From positions 44,829-108,828 of the forward strand of contig CAILZL010000008.1 in NCBI GenBank assembly GCA_903838705.1: DNA of 64,000 nt. Direction: 5' to 3'. The first letter of the stretch is position 1. Each line of letters opens with the position of its first letter. The DNA is from an uncultured Pseudomonadota bacterium. Lineage in GTDB: Bacteria > Pseudomonadota > Gammaproteobacteria > Steroidobacterales > Steroidobacteraceae. The position numbers were made by a program, and so were the translations under genes. Shown one piece after another: positions 46,501 to 55,149 of this stretch. The notes below the pieces were generated by a model. The model saw only the letters and a program-made list of their open reading frames with translations. It was not told the DNA's origin and ran no database searches.

Positions 46501-49500
46501 CACCCGTCAGTGGCCTGAATTTCGATGGCATATCCAGTAAACACGACAACTCCCTGGCATTGAGTCGCTGGCGCGGCGTGGATCTTAAAGAGGGTGACAA
46601 CCAGCTGGTTGTTATTGTGCTGGATGCTGAAGGCAAGGAAGTTCAGCGTATTGATCGCACCGTGCATTATTCAGGGGGAGCTGTCCGGGCCGAGCTGGAT
46701 ACAGCGCAATCCAGTCTGAGTGCAGATGGCAGTTCCAGGCCTGTTATCGCTTTGCGAATGGTAGATGCCGCTGGCCAGCCTGCCCGTCCGGGAACGATTG
46801 GCTCCTACCGGGTGGAGGCGCCTTATCGCAGCTGGTGGGAAGTGCAGCAACTGCAGGACAGGCAACTGGCAAGTCTTGCGCCCCGCGATGCGCAGTTCAG
46901 CGTTGATGAAGACGGCATTGCCCGTATTGAGCTGGAACCTACTACGCAAAGCGGCATGGTTACGCTGAGTCTTCGCTTTAATGAGCATCAGTCACAGGAT
47001 GTCCGTGTCTGGCTGGAACCACAGGCCAGGGACTGGGTACTGGTGGGCCTGGCTGAAGGAACCGCCGGTTACAACAATGTCAGCAACCATGCAGAAGCCA
47101 GCAGTCCGGACGGGATTGAAGAAGGTTATGAACAGGATGGACGAATTGCGTTCTTTGCCAAGGGGCGGATCAAAGGTGATTTCCTGCTGACGCTGGCATA
47201 TGACTCCGCGCGTGGACAGGGCATCGACAAACGTAACATGATGGGTGTGATTGACCCGAACAGGTATTACACCTTGTACGGAGATGCCAGCCAGCAGCTG
47301 TTTGAAGGCGCATCGTCTCGCAAACTGTATATCAAGCTGGAACGTCATCAGTTCATGGCGCTGTTCGGGGACTTCAACACGGGTATCACCATGACCGAAC
47401 TGGGGCGCTACAGCAGAACCTTGAATGGTGTGAAGTCAGAGTACGCCGGCCAACGATTTGGCTATACAGCCTTCGCAGCCAATACCGATCAGGGGTTTGT
47501 TCAGGACGAGCTACAGGGTGATGGCACATCCGGGTTATACAGACTCACACATCGTGAACTTATCGCCGGAACCGACAAGGTGCGCGTTGAAGTAAGAGAT
47601 AGATTTGATACAGCGAGATTGCTCAGCGCAATGACGCTGACGCGATATATCGACTACGACATTGATTACAGTAACGGCACGCTCTACTTCAAGCAGCCGG
47701 TCATGAGTCGCGATACGAATTTCAATCCACAATTCATCATCGTGGACTATGAAGTTGAATCAACCATGACTGATGCAGTCAGTGCCGGTGGACGCGCCTA
47801 TGCAAAGCTCGACAACTCAGGCAGAAGTGAAGCCGGCATCAGCTTTATTAATGAGGGTGCCCAGGTGGGTGATACCCGGGTTGTTTCGATAGATACCCGC
47901 TTACAGCTGGCAGCCGGTACGGAATTGCGCGCTGAGGTTGCACGTAGTGATTCTGATAATCCGGCACGGGCAGATCAGGCGGAGGCATACTTCACGGAGC
48001 TCAAGCATGTCAGCAAACAGCTGGATGCCAATGCTTATTTCCGGATGGAAGGCAGCGGGTTTGGATTTGGTCAGCAACCTAGCACGGAATCAGGTATGCG
48101 CAAGGCAGGAGCGAATGCGCGATTGAGAATGAATGACCAATGGTCACTACGTGCTGAAAGCCAGTATCAGGAGATGCTGAGCAGTAGCTCAAAACGGGAA
48201 TTGGCCAGTATTCAGGCGAATCGTGAAACGCAGCTGACGGGTTTCGGTGTGGGTGCGCGCCATGTGGCCGATACGAATACCAGTGCGGGTGATCTCAGCA
48301 GTGAACAGGGATTTGTCAGTGGCAGTATTAAACTGCTTGATCAGCGACTGACCTTGCGTGCCGAACAGGATGTGGGGCTGAGCTCTTCCAGCGCGGTCAC
48401 TGATTACCCTGACCGTTCATTACTGGGTGCAGATTACAAACTCACGCGTGAAACTAGTGTATTTGCGGATTACGAACATGCCAATGGCGCAGTTATGGAT
48501 AGCGATATGACTCGCCTTGGATTGCGTTCAAGTCCATGGCAGCGTGCACAGCTTTCCTCAAGCATGACACAGCAGTTCACTGAGAATGGTACTCGAGTGT
48601 TCGCCAATCTTGGCTTGACTCAGGGCTGGCAGGTGAATGATCGCTGGGCGCTGGACTTCGGTGTTGATCAAAGCAGGACCGTGCGTGGGACCAGCAGCTA
48701 TAGTTTCAATCGCAACACAGTTCCTGCTTCTGGCACATACAGTCAGGGCACGACGACCAATTTTCTGACGGGAGACTTCCTCGCATTGTCTGCGGCCAGC
48801 CTGTATCGGAGCGAGCTATGGAGTATCACGGAGCGTGTTGAGCATCGTAATGGCTCAGGTGAAAATCGCTGGTCACTGGTAAACGGTTTCTACCGTGAAT
48901 CGATCAGAGGCCATGCATTTGCATTCGTCGCACAGTATCTCAACAACCAGAGCAATGTAGCCGGAGATTCTCTGCTGGCGAATCTCCAGTTGTCATGGGC
49001 CTACCGGCCGGTCGACAGTCGCTGGATCATACTGGATCGAATTGATCTCAAGCACCAGCGTACTGATGTCACCAGCCAGAACGTACAAAGTTCACGGCTG
49101 GTCAATAACACCCACATGAACTGGCAGGTTACTCCCCGTACCCAGCTGGGACTACAGTTGGGAACGCGTTATGTGGTCAGCAGTTTTGATGGCGATGAGT
49201 ACCGGGGCACTACGGCATTACTGGGTGCTGACTATCGACATGATCTGAACAGGTTGTTTGATGTGGGTATGCATGGCTCTGCGCAGCAGTCATTCAAGTC
49301 CGGTGTCAGCAGGGCTTCACTGGGTGCGGATGTGGGTGTCAGCTTTATGAAGAATGCCTGGGTGTCACTGGGCTATAACTTCCAGGGCTATCACGACCGG
49401 GATTTTGACGATGCGCACTATCTGTCTCAGGGACCTTATCTCAAGTTCCGTATCAAGTTCGATCAGGATACTTTCAAGGATTTGAATCTGGCGAGTCTGC

Positions 49501-49517
49501 ACGCCCAGAAAAACTGA
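43584..49517 (+). CDS. Giant DUF11 / OmpA-domain outer-membrane protein
   Basis: A 1977-residue protein from the ATG at 43584, preceded by AAGGAAGAAGAG. A start at 43536 is in frame but lacks this site. Residues 1-40 form a long basic N-region, 41-55 a signal helix, with cleavage near AMA. Then come an ISNTAQLQF module (about 60-105), a GDSETIRLRETG/NTGVF repeat (about 150-220), carboxypeptidase-regulatory-like domains (about 255-350 and 524-590) and two DUF11-like domains (about 393-502 and 645-740). An OmpA-like domain lies at about 765-881 (AVGHTD, NYELSQARAAAVAEYL, AKNRRVEISI), followed by an Ig/invasin-like stretch (about 960-1140). A C-terminal region of about 800 residues, rich in alternating beta-strands, is probably a large outer-membrane barrel. 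It is the last gene of the DUF11 run. Confidence 0.85.
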   Translation: MCSNKQFASADDRGAGLTPRAFAASGCVRLSRLPGKAIRELLLLAVLTLFSVSTMAATDPGVVISNTAQLQFTRDGASLPEIINSNMVSTTVVPVPSVSALTVLRFTDAVSATQTTTAGPTQCLMSGSFSNLPQPTFANGSSVNASQLLALTNTDSVHAGDAVFLQVSDADQNRNPAVIDTTDLVVTSAIGDSETIRLRETGVNTGVFVGYIQTHSSAAPANGDCVLQVDRDTRITASYTDIYNNSDTHDVSVLVDPYGLIFNSLTGQPVNGARVRLIDVATGMAASVLGDNGISTYPSEMTTGNAVTDSGGNVYNLPDGVFRFPLVAPGQYRLEVTTPNGYTFASGRNLGELNQLSGAPYRLSAASFGAAFDVTSPAAVAIDLPLDPSGTQLYLTKSTTTTTAAQGDFVQYTLAVQNVSTSVQVSNVIVTDTLPQGLRYQSGSARLAGQVITDPLISSDGRTLQFSVGTLPAKATVKLSYVTEVTVAARSDRLINRAQAANAAGASSNVAQATIRLRNELFTDTTFIMGRVVTGTCDKETSAQQGVPGVKIYLEDGRYAVTDAEGKYHFEGVPAGSHVVQLDTVTVPNTLEPQLCDERVRHAGRSFSQFVDVSAGALWRADFVLKEKKPPTGVANYGMTTRVAGENLLHTLDAEVMNLPIRNIRLMVTLPEGFEYVSGSTTLADKTLADPQLMDDTLVFRLNELAAGTQSSLSFRTRLKSNAAGGFIIKSVMLFDTDSQQNQRTDMVDNRVTRGEMSYENASYRFSPHFEVLGTTLSSADRSQLDKLAGEWRGVQNLHIKAVGHTDKNAIPKSKQHLFADNYELSQARAAAVAEYLRTALALIPEQIETEGKGPDEPVESGSDVVSLAKNRRVEISIEGVRIKQQGPVTLIKSRDAAAELKTIGVVAGSVEMKSEHPVKPDSTVNTDVDVESLTGGIALVRPALNEVPAIPSIKIAVQHLPAQTVLVRLNDAPVSGLNFDGISSKHDNSLALSRWRGVDLKEGDNQLVVIVLDAEGKEVQRIDRTVHYSGGAVRAELDTAQSSLSADGSSRPVIALRMVDAAGQPARPGTIGSYRVEAPYRSWWEVQQLQDRQLASLAPRDAQFSVDEDGIARIELEPTTQSGMVTLSLRFNEHQSQDVRVWLEPQARDWVLVGLAEGTAGYNNVSNHAEASSPDGIEEGYEQDGRIAFFAKGRIKGDFLLTLAYDSARGQGIDKRNMMGVIDPNRYYTLYGDASQQLFEGASSRKLYIKLERHQFMALFGDFNTGITMTELGRYSRTLNGVKSEYAGQRFGYTAFAANTDQGFVQDELQGDGTSGLYRLTHRELIAGTDKVRVEVRDRFDTARLLSAMTLTRYIDYDIDYSNGTLYFKQPVMSRDTNFNPQFIIVDYEVESTMTDAVSAGGRAYAKLDNSGRSEAGISFINEGAQVGDTRVVSIDTRLQLAAGTELRAEVARSDSDNPARADQAEAYFTELKHVSKQLDANAYFRMEGSGFGFGQQPSTESGMRKAGANARLRMNDQWSLRAESQYQEMLSSSSKRELASIQANRETQLTGFGVGARHVADTNTSAGDLSSEQGFVSGSIKLLDQRLTLRAEQDVGLSSSSAVTDYPDRSLLGADYKLTRETSVFADYEHANGAVMDSDMTRLGLRSSPWQRAQLSSSMTQQFTENGTRVFANLGLTQGWQVNDRWALDFGVDQSRTVRGTSSYSFNRNTVPASGTYSQGTTTNFLTGDFLALSAASLYRSELWSITERVEHRNGSGENRWSLVNGFYRESIRGHAFAFVAQYLNNQSNVAGDSLLANLQLSWAYRPVDSRWIILDRIDLKHQRTDVTSQNVQSSRLVNNTHMNWQVTPRTQLGLQLGTRYVVSSFDGDEYRGTTALLGADYRHDLNRLFDVGMHGSAQQSFKSGVSRASLGADVGVSFMKNAWVSLGYNFQGYHDRDFDDAHYLSQGPYLKFRIKFDQDTFKDLNLASLHAQKN

Positions 49518-49576
49518 TCAGCAAACATTGCTGGACTATGCTGGAATTAGTCCGTAACTGACACGGTGTATCCATC

Positions 49577-49921
49577 ATGACGCTTGCAGATTTCTTGCAC
49601 AAATTGAATGTCGAACCTGAAACGGTCGAGTTTGCTGACACGATGTCAGTGATCGATGCGCTTTACCATTTTTCACCTGCCGGCTTCAGAAATGGCGAGT
49701 TGATGAATGCTGCCGGGCAGAATTCCGGTTCCTGCAAACTGTTTGCCTTCGCGCAGCTACAGAGGTTCAGCAAGGAGCAGACACTTAACTGCTTTGGTGC
49801 TTACTATCGCAAGGATGTTCTTCAAAATCCTGATGGCACGGATCATGGCAATATCCGGAATTTCATCAGGTTCGGCTGGGAAGGTATTCGATATGACAGT
49901 CAGGTGTTACAGGAAAAGTAA
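49577..49921 (+). CDS. HopJ-family protein
   Basis: A 114-residue cytoplasmic-looking protein that matches the HopJ type III effector family by sequence: FADTMSVIDALYHFSPAGFRNG near residue 19, AGQNSGSCKLFAFAQLQRFSKEQTL in the middle, and GNIRNFIRFGWEGI near the end. Despite the name, such proteins occur widely in bacteria with no type III secretion system, and their function is unknown. It lies 59 bases after the giant OmpA-domain gene and 11 bases from a convergent lipoprotein gene. Confidence 0.88.
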   Translation: MTLADFLHKLNVEPETVEFADTMSVIDALYHFSPAGFRNGELMNAAGQNSGSCKLFAFAQLQRFSKEQTLNCFGAYYRKDVLQNPDGTDHGNIRNFIRFGWEGIRYDSQVLQEK

Positions 49922-49932
49922 CTGGATGCAGT

Positions 49933-50766
49933 TCAGTTGCAGACTGAAACCATGCTGCCGTTTTGCTGTGCCTGAAAACTGAACAAGGGTGTCAGAGTAA
50001 GGCTGAGATCGCCCGTGACCATGTCCAGAGTGTGTGTCCAGTCATAAACGGCAATGCTGTCACAACCACCGGATGTGATGGCGTGCGTGAGTACGGCGAT
50101 GATGAGTGAATGCGTCAGGTTATTACTGTCTGAGCCACCACTGCTGCTCAATACTACATTGCCATAATTGTTGTAGCTGGTGAATTGCCAGAGGTACTCG
50201 CTCAACTCTTTAAGAGTATCCGCATCAAGGGGACGTGCATTGAGGGTTCCGGCTGATCCGCCCGTGGCCAGCAGATCGACCGAGTTTCGATTCAGATAAC
50301 TGCACTTGTACACACGTTGACGCAGATAACCCTGTGGGTTGCCCGATCGCAGGCGGTCGAATTCAAAGTAGTGGCTTGTGTCCACCGTACCGGTCAGGCT
50401 CGCGTTGTCGCCGTTATTAGTATTGAACGTATCTGACCATTGCAGGGCTTGATTGAAGTCATCGCTGCACAGCTCATATTGAAGAACTGCGTTGCTGTTG
50501 ATGTCACGGGTTTTCAGCTGCGAGGTGGCTACATACCCGGAAAATACTGGCACTGTTTCCTGATAAAACCCTGTGGGGGTGCGTTGATTGTCACTATAGA
50601 TCAGTGTGGCAATTTCCTGGTTGGTCTGGGTCACTGAACGGGGAGCTGTGGCAGATTGAACAGCAGGTGGCATGCTGTCCACAGACGTGTTACTGCCGCC
50701 ACAGGCGCACAGGAGCATCGCGAGGCTGAGCGGCAGCCAAAGGCCAGTTATAGATTGCACAGACAT
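49933..50766 (-). CDS. Lipoprotein of unknown function
   Basis: A 277-residue protein with a lipoprotein signal peptide ending in the lipobox LCAC (Cys22), followed by GGSNTSVDS, so probably an outer-membrane lipoprotein. The body is polar and contains four further cysteines that could pair (CSDDF, KCSY, GGCDS and the last residues VCN). Segments such as LSEYLWQFTSYNNYGNVVL and VYDWTHTLDMVTGDLSLTLTPLF look conserved, but I recognise no family. Confidence 0.78.
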   Translation of the reverse strand: MSVQSITGLWLPLSLAMLLCACGGSNTSVDSMPPAVQSATAPRSVTQTNQEIATLIYSDNQRTPTGFYQETVPVFSGYVATSQLKTRDINSNAVLQYELCSDDFNQALQWSDTFNTNNGDNASLTGTVDTSHYFEFDRLRSGNPQGYLRQRVYKCSYLNRNSVDLLATGGSAGTLNARPLDADTLKELSEYLWQFTSYNNYGNVVLSSSGGSDSNNLTHSLIIAVLTHAITSGGCDSIAVYDWTHTLDMVTGDLSLTLTPLFSFQAQQNGSMVSVCN

Positions 50767-51201
50767 TAGCGCCTACCAGTGATCCGGAATGAATCCGGCT
50801 CTGTGTCGCATGCGGCGGCAAGAACTTGCCATGCATGCGGCAACACATCGCCTGAGGACGCTATCGTCTATATATAAGTGGGCTTGAGGTCTGCCGATCA
50901 GACAAACAAGTGCAGCAGCAGTAATTGAGGATTAGCCAGCAGTTTTCGGGCGGGAAATTTGCGTTAAGACAAACGGTACAGTTGAAGCGCAGGGATCTGA
51001 TGCGGCGGAATGGCCATGAATCCCATTATTGGTTGTGTGCGGCGCGAGAAAGGCATAGGCCGGGCTGCCCGGGTTTGCACTACGGCGTAACCCTGAGCGA
51101 GCCCTGAACTATCGCTTGCAGGTATTCTGAGCTCGGGTGAAATTGATGGCGTGATCCGGTTCTCAATTGCAATAAGTTGCTTACAGCACAAGATAGCAAT
51201 A
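50767..51201. other. Gene-free interval between the lipoprotein and lipase genes
   Basis: 435 bases. It contains the palindrome GGCAAG-AA-CTTGCC (50817-50830), flanked by two copies of GCATGCGGC, and an AT-rich TATATATAA stretch (about 50870-50878). Together these may form the lipoprotein promoter region, read leftward. A 60-codon ORF at 50925-51107 has no coding character that I can see. Otherwise nothing was recognised. Confidence 0.5.
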
Positions 51202-52479
51202 TCAGATCAAGGGCGGATTGCAGGCTGCAGTAAACGCCTCCGTAATGACAGGCTCCAGCAATTCGCGACGTTCGTCCAGAGATAGCATCTCCCAGCGCAC
51301 CTTGCGACCTGCTAGTTGCTTCAAATCAGATTCAGTGTATTCAACAATGCCGGCTTGCCCGATTTCCGGTGCGGTGGCGGGCAATAACTGAGTGGTTTCA
51401 TTTTGTAACAGGTCAACCACTGCCTCACACACGGAGGTGTTGCGAGGTAACTGGCCATGTACTTCCCGGATGTACCAGTGTCGTGCTTTGTCCCAGTGCG
51501 CTAACGCTACAGGTACGGTGCCATCTCCGGCATGGGAAAACTGGAAGGCGAATTCATTGCCGTTACGCCGGACACCCGTTACGGTGCGCTGGTCGATGCC
51601 GGTAATCAGGTGACAACGGCGATCAGCTTCAGCCAGATGCCTGCTGGCCCTGCGCGCTGAAACGAGTCGGGCAATGTTGGGTGCAAGTCCATCCGCAGGC
51701 CAGTGCGATTGATCAAGCAGGTTCAAGCCCGGCGTATGTGCTGGACCGGGCAGCATTTCATAAAAGCTATAAAAGCTTCTGAATACTTTTGCTGTCAGCT
51801 GTTCTGCAGAATGCATCTGGTCCAGCGTACCCAGCTTGCGTACCGTGGGATAGCAGGCACGCAATGTCTGAAGCAGTGCGAAGGAGCCCTGATTGGGTGT
51901 GCCCAGTTGCACAACACGGGTAACCTTCGCGGCCGCCGGGTATTTGAGAGCAGCGCGTGCGACCAGACCACCCATGCTATGGGCTACCAGCATTACTTCA
52001 GCGGCAGGCTCATGCAGCAGATCGTCAGCCAGTTGTTGACCCAGCTTGATTACACTGCGGCGCCAGTCATATGGGTAGAGTTTTACCGGCATGCCCGCAG
52101 CCTGAAGGGTCAGTTTCAGTTTCAGGTAGGCAGTGAGCATCACGCCGATCGGACGAATTGAGCGGCGTCTGCCAATAGTCAGTTGGGTGAGCTTGCCGGC
52201 CGCCACATTGGCAGGATCAAGCCATAGCAGATCGGTGTGTCCTGTACTATTGATACCCAGCTTGCTGCCGAGTAAACCCGGTAACAGGTAAATCTGTGGT
52301 GCCCGCACATCGATCCTGGTTTGCAATGCCTGCTGCGCGAGGCTGCATAGTTCCTGATAACTGGCGCTACCAAAGTAGGCTTGCAGTACAGGCGCATGAG
52401 TACCATTGGCCAGTGCCCTGGTGATAGCAATCTCATCCAGATAATTAGGATTGAAAGAATGTGGATGCGCAGCTGGCAT
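51202..52479 (-). CDS. LCAT/PGAP1-like alpha/beta-hydrolase (probable phospholipase or lipase)
   Basis: A 425-residue hydrolase with no obvious signal peptide. The oxyanion segment YLLPGLLGSKLGI (about residues 62-74), the YPYDWRRS motif typical of lecithin:cholesterol acyltransferase-like enzymes, and the nucleophile elbow VAHSMGGLVAR (Ser about residue 168) are visible. VQLGTPNQGSF follows. A likely catalytic His lies in FSHAGDGTVP. Family members hydrolyse or transfer acyl groups of phospholipids or related esters. The substrate is unknown. The gene stands alone. Confidence 0.85.
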   Translation of the reverse strand: MPAAHPHSFNPNYLDEIAITRALANGTHAPVLQAYFGSASYQELCSLAQQALQTRIDVRAPQIYLLPGLLGSKLGINSTGHTDLLWLDPANVAAGKLTQLTIGRRRSIRPIGVMLTAYLKLKLTLQAAGMPVKLYPYDWRRSVIKLGQQLADDLLHEPAAEVMLVAHSMGGLVARAALKYPAAAKVTRVVQLGTPNQGSFALLQTLRACYPTVRKLGTLDQMHSAEQLTAKVFRSFYSFYEMLPGPAHTPGLNLLDQSHWPADGLAPNIARLVSARRASRHLAEADRRCHLITGIDQRTVTGVRRNGNEFAFQFSHAGDGTVPVALAHWDKARHWYIREVHGQLPRNTSVCEAVVDLLQNETTQLLPATAPEIGQAGIVEYTESDLKQLAGRKVRWEMLSLDERRELLEPVITEAFTAACNPPLI

Positions 52480-52586
52480 TATCAGCCCTTGGTAACCTTG
52501 CTGTGATGGCGCGAGTTAGGCTAGTGTAGCGATTCAACTTGCAATGCTGCATCTATTTCAGTTCACGCATATATCAGAGAGGCAAT

Positions 52587-52955
52587 GTGAAATCAGGCTT
52601 CGATTGTTCAAAATGTCCAGGCTATTGCTGCAGTCATCCGCGCATCGAAGTGACAGACAAGGACATTGAACGACTGGCCAGACACTTCGAGTTGTCAAAG
52701 GCAGCCGCGCGCAAAAAATTCACCTACCACTATAAAACCAAAGAAGCGGATGAATGGATTCTGCGTCATCGCAAGGATCATGTTTACAAGAGTATGTGTC
52801 AGTTCTTTGATCAGGATGAGCGCCGGTGTACGGTGTATGAAGCCCGGCCGGCCGTTTGCCGAAAATATCCTTACGGCAATAAATGCGGGTACTACAGTTT
52901 CCTGAAATTTGAACGTGCCCACCAGGATGACGAAGATTTCATCCCGTCAGCCTGA
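52587..52955 (+). CDS. YkgJ-type cysteine-cluster protein
   Basis: A 122-residue protein. The GTG at 52587 is preferred because AGAGAGG lies just upstream and because it puts the conserved cysteine cluster at the N-terminus. A longer reading from 52539 is possible. The pattern FDCSKCPGYCC followed by CQFF, CTVYEARPAVC and KCGYY matches the CxxCxxCC (UPF0153/YkgJ) family, thought to bind zinc or iron-sulfur. The molecular function is not established. The gene ends 9 bases before the convergent deformylase gene. Confidence 0.85.
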   Translation: MKSGFDCSKCPGYCCSHPRIEVTDKDIERLARHFELSKAAARKKFTYHYKTKEADEWILRHRKDHVYKSMCQFFDQDERRCTVYEARPAVCRKYPYGNKCGYYSFLKFERAHQDDEDFIPSA

Positions 52956-52964
52956 TGCCTGATA

Positions 52965-53498
52965 TCAGTCGTCACTGATGGACTGTCCGGGAAAAAGCGC
53001 CTCGATAAAACCGAATTGACGCAGGTCATGGATGCGCATGGGATACAGGATGCCCTGCAGATGATCCACTTCATGCTGAACTACACGTGCATGAAACCCG
53101 CTTACGGTTCGATCGATTATCTGACCAAACTGATCGCGGCCTTCATACCGTAGCTGCGTATAGCGTGGTACTAAACCTCGCATGCCGGGTACTGACAGAC
53201 AGCCCTCCCAGCCTTCTTCCTTGGTATCGTTCAGGGCTGTCAGAATCGGGTTTATCAGTACCGTAAACGGAATGTCGTCGGAGTCCGGGTAGCGCGGACT
53301 TCTGAATCCACCGAATATGACAACCTGTTGCGATACGCCGATCTGGGGTGCAGCAATACCGGCACCGTTATGAACCTTCATGGTGTCCAGCATGTCAGTG
53401 ATTAACCCATGCAGTTCGGGAGTATCAAACTGCTCAACAGCAGAGGCGATCTGCAGCAGGAGTGGATCACCCATCTTCAGTACCGGACGAACGGCCAT
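52965..53498 (-). CDS. def: Peptide deformylase
   Basis: A 177-residue metalloenzyme that removes the N-formyl group from new proteins. All three motifs are present: [10 protein letters not shown] (residues about 47-56), EGCLSVPG with the metal-binding Cys, and QHEVDHLQG with the two metal-binding histidines and catalytic Glu. The ATG at 53498 is the family-typical start ([12 protein letters not shown]). The reading could be extended to 53567 but without support. It is not next to fmt, so it may be a second or relocated deformylase gene. Confidence 0.95.
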   Translation of the reverse strand: MAVRPVLKMGDPLLLQIASAVEQFDTPELHGLITDMLDTMKVHNGAGIAAPQIGVSQQVVIFGGFRSPRYPDSDDIPFTVLINPILTALNDTKEEGWEGCLSVPGMRGLVPRYTQLRYEGRDQFGQIIDRTVSGFHARVVQHEVDHLQGILYPMRIHDLRQFGFIEALFPGQSISDD

Positions 53499-53695
53499 AA
53501 ATGAATACCTTTTTGTCTGAGCCTGTATTGTGTCACTGAAGTGCTTGAACGTCAGCGGCGAGTACATAGAATGGCATTTGTAAGGGAGGAGAACTGCCCG
53601 ATCGCCTGCAAACCGTCTTTTACGAAGACCAGAGAATTAAAATGAAACCCGTTAGTTCAATTTGTCAGTGCGGGTTGCAGTAGCAAGTTCATCTC

Positions 53696-54322
53696 ATGGA
53701 TAGCAGCGCTCATTTGCACATCATCATCCTGGCCGCAGGTGCATCTACCCGTCTCGGCAAACCCAAGCAACTGGTGCCAGTGGCCGGGCGTCCAGCGTTG
53801 CAGCATGTAATTGACAGGACTACTGCAATAGCTGGAAACGCTGTCAGTGTAGTGCTGGGTTCACACGCAAGTGACATCACGCCGATGCTGCAGCACTCAT
53901 CGGCATCGGTAATTATAAATCGTGACTGGCAAGAAGGGATTGCTTCATCCATCCGGTGTGGCATCAGATCCCTGTCACATGCCTGCGATGCCGTGATGCT
54001 GGTACTCGGCGATCAGGTGGCGGTTACCACAGGTGACTACAGGCGCCTGATCTCTGCATGGAATGGACAAGACTCCATTCTGGTTGCAAGTGGTTACAGT
54101 GGTCAGTTTGGTGTACCCGCTGTATTTCCGAGATTCGTATTCAGCGAACTGATGCAGTTGCGCGGTGATCAAGGTGCCAAGCTGATTCTGCATCGCCACT
54201 CAAGTCGGTTGCTGCAGGTTCCGGTACCCAATGCGACCTACGATCTGGATACGCCAGCAGAGGTGACAGTTGTGCAGGAGGTATTAACCCGCAGGGGGAA
54301 TGAAGATATATCCCAGAATTGA
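53696..54322 (+). CDS. MobA/MocA-like nucleotidyltransferase
   Basis: A 208-residue protein of the NTP_transf_3 family. The nucleotide-binding signature LAAGASTRLGKPKQLVPVAG is at residues about 12-31, the acidic motif is VMLVLGDQVAVT, and the GVPAVFPRF and DLDTPAEV segments are typical of molybdenum cofactor cytidylyl/guanylyltransferases (MocA/MobA/CoxI-like). No molybdoenzyme gene is nearby, so the acceptor is unknown. The next reading frame starts at the stop (TTGA overlap) if its longer TTG start is used. Confidence 0.88.
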   Translation: MDSSAHLHIIILAAGASTRLGKPKQLVPVAGRPALQHVIDRTTAIAGNAVSVVLGSHASDITPMLQHSSASVIINRDWQEGIASSIRCGIRSLSHACDAVMLVLGDQVAVTTGDYRRLISAWNGQDSILVASGYSGQFGVPAVFPRFVFSELMQLRGDQGAKLILHRHSSRLLQVPVPNATYDLDTPAEVTVVQEVLTRRGNEDISQN

Positions 54323-54378
54323 GTCATCGCTACTTTATAAGAAGCTCAGGTAACCGGCACCGAAGCTATACTTCATTG

Positions 54379-54972
54379 ATGAAAACAAAACAAACCTTTG
54401 ATGCAGCCTATTACCGTCGCTTCTATCTGCGCCCGGCGACCCGTGCCATGAGTAAACCGGAAACCGTGCGACGTGCATCAGTCGTGGCCAGTGTGGTAGC
54501 GCAACTGGAATTACCAGTCAAACGCATTCTTGATATGGGCTGTGGTCTGGGCTGGTTCAGGGAGCCGTTGCTATCCGCTTTTGCCAGAGCCAGTTATACA
54601 GGCGTTGAATTCAGTGACTATCTGTGTCGCGAATTCGGTTGGCAGCAAGGTTCAGTGGTGGACTACCAGGGGCGTGGTCAGTTTGATCTGGTGGTGTGTT
54701 GCGATGTTCTGCAATATCTGGATGACCGTGCTGCCAGTCTGGCGATCAGGAATCTGTCGCGCTTGTGCCGTGGCGCGCTTTATCTGCACGTACCTACTCG
54801 ACGTGACTGGCAAACACTTATGGATCCGGGTGGCACAGATGCAAATGTTTATGTGCGGCCGGGCAGCTGGTACCAGCAGAGATTGCGCAAGCACTTCAAG
54901 CACATCGGTAATGGGGTGCTGATCAAACGGAATGTCGAAGTGTTGCAATGGGAATTGCAGGCCATATGGTGA
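54379..54972 (+). CDS. SAM-dependent methyltransferase
   Basis: A 197-residue class I methyltransferase. The SAM-binding motif ILDMGCGLGWFREPL is at residues about 51-65. VEFSDYLCREFG follows, and motif IV is FDLVVCCDVLQYLDD. The ATG at 54379 gives a normal-length protein. A TTG start at 54319 would overlap the upstream stop and add 20 unremarkable residues. Neither has a strong ribosome binding site. The substrate is unknown. Confidence 0.85.
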   Translation: MKTKQTFDAAYYRRFYLRPATRAMSKPETVRRASVVASVVAQLELPVKRILDMGCGLGWFREPLLSAFARASYTGVEFSDYLCREFGWQQGSVVDYQGRGQFDLVVCCDVLQYLDDRAASLAIRNLSRLCRGALYLHVPTRRDWQTLMDPGGTDANVYVRPGSWYQQRLRKHFKHIGNGVLIKRNVEVLQWELQAIW

Positions 54973-55149
54973 TCCCAGCCTTGGCAGCAAATAATAATCG
55001 GCGCCTGGCCACGATATCGAGCCTATCGGATCACCTTGTGGAAACAGCAAATCGAAGTTAACTGATTGATTTATTGGAGGTTGAATTGCCCGTGGCCATG
55101 GTGGCTTCATATGTATGGTGACATATTTGCTCCTTGACTACATAAGGAA

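Noticed and set aside
50925..51107. A 60-codon plus-strand ORF between the lipoprotein and lipase genes
   Set aside because: It has no domain, no clear ribosome binding site and a composition unlike real proteins nearby.
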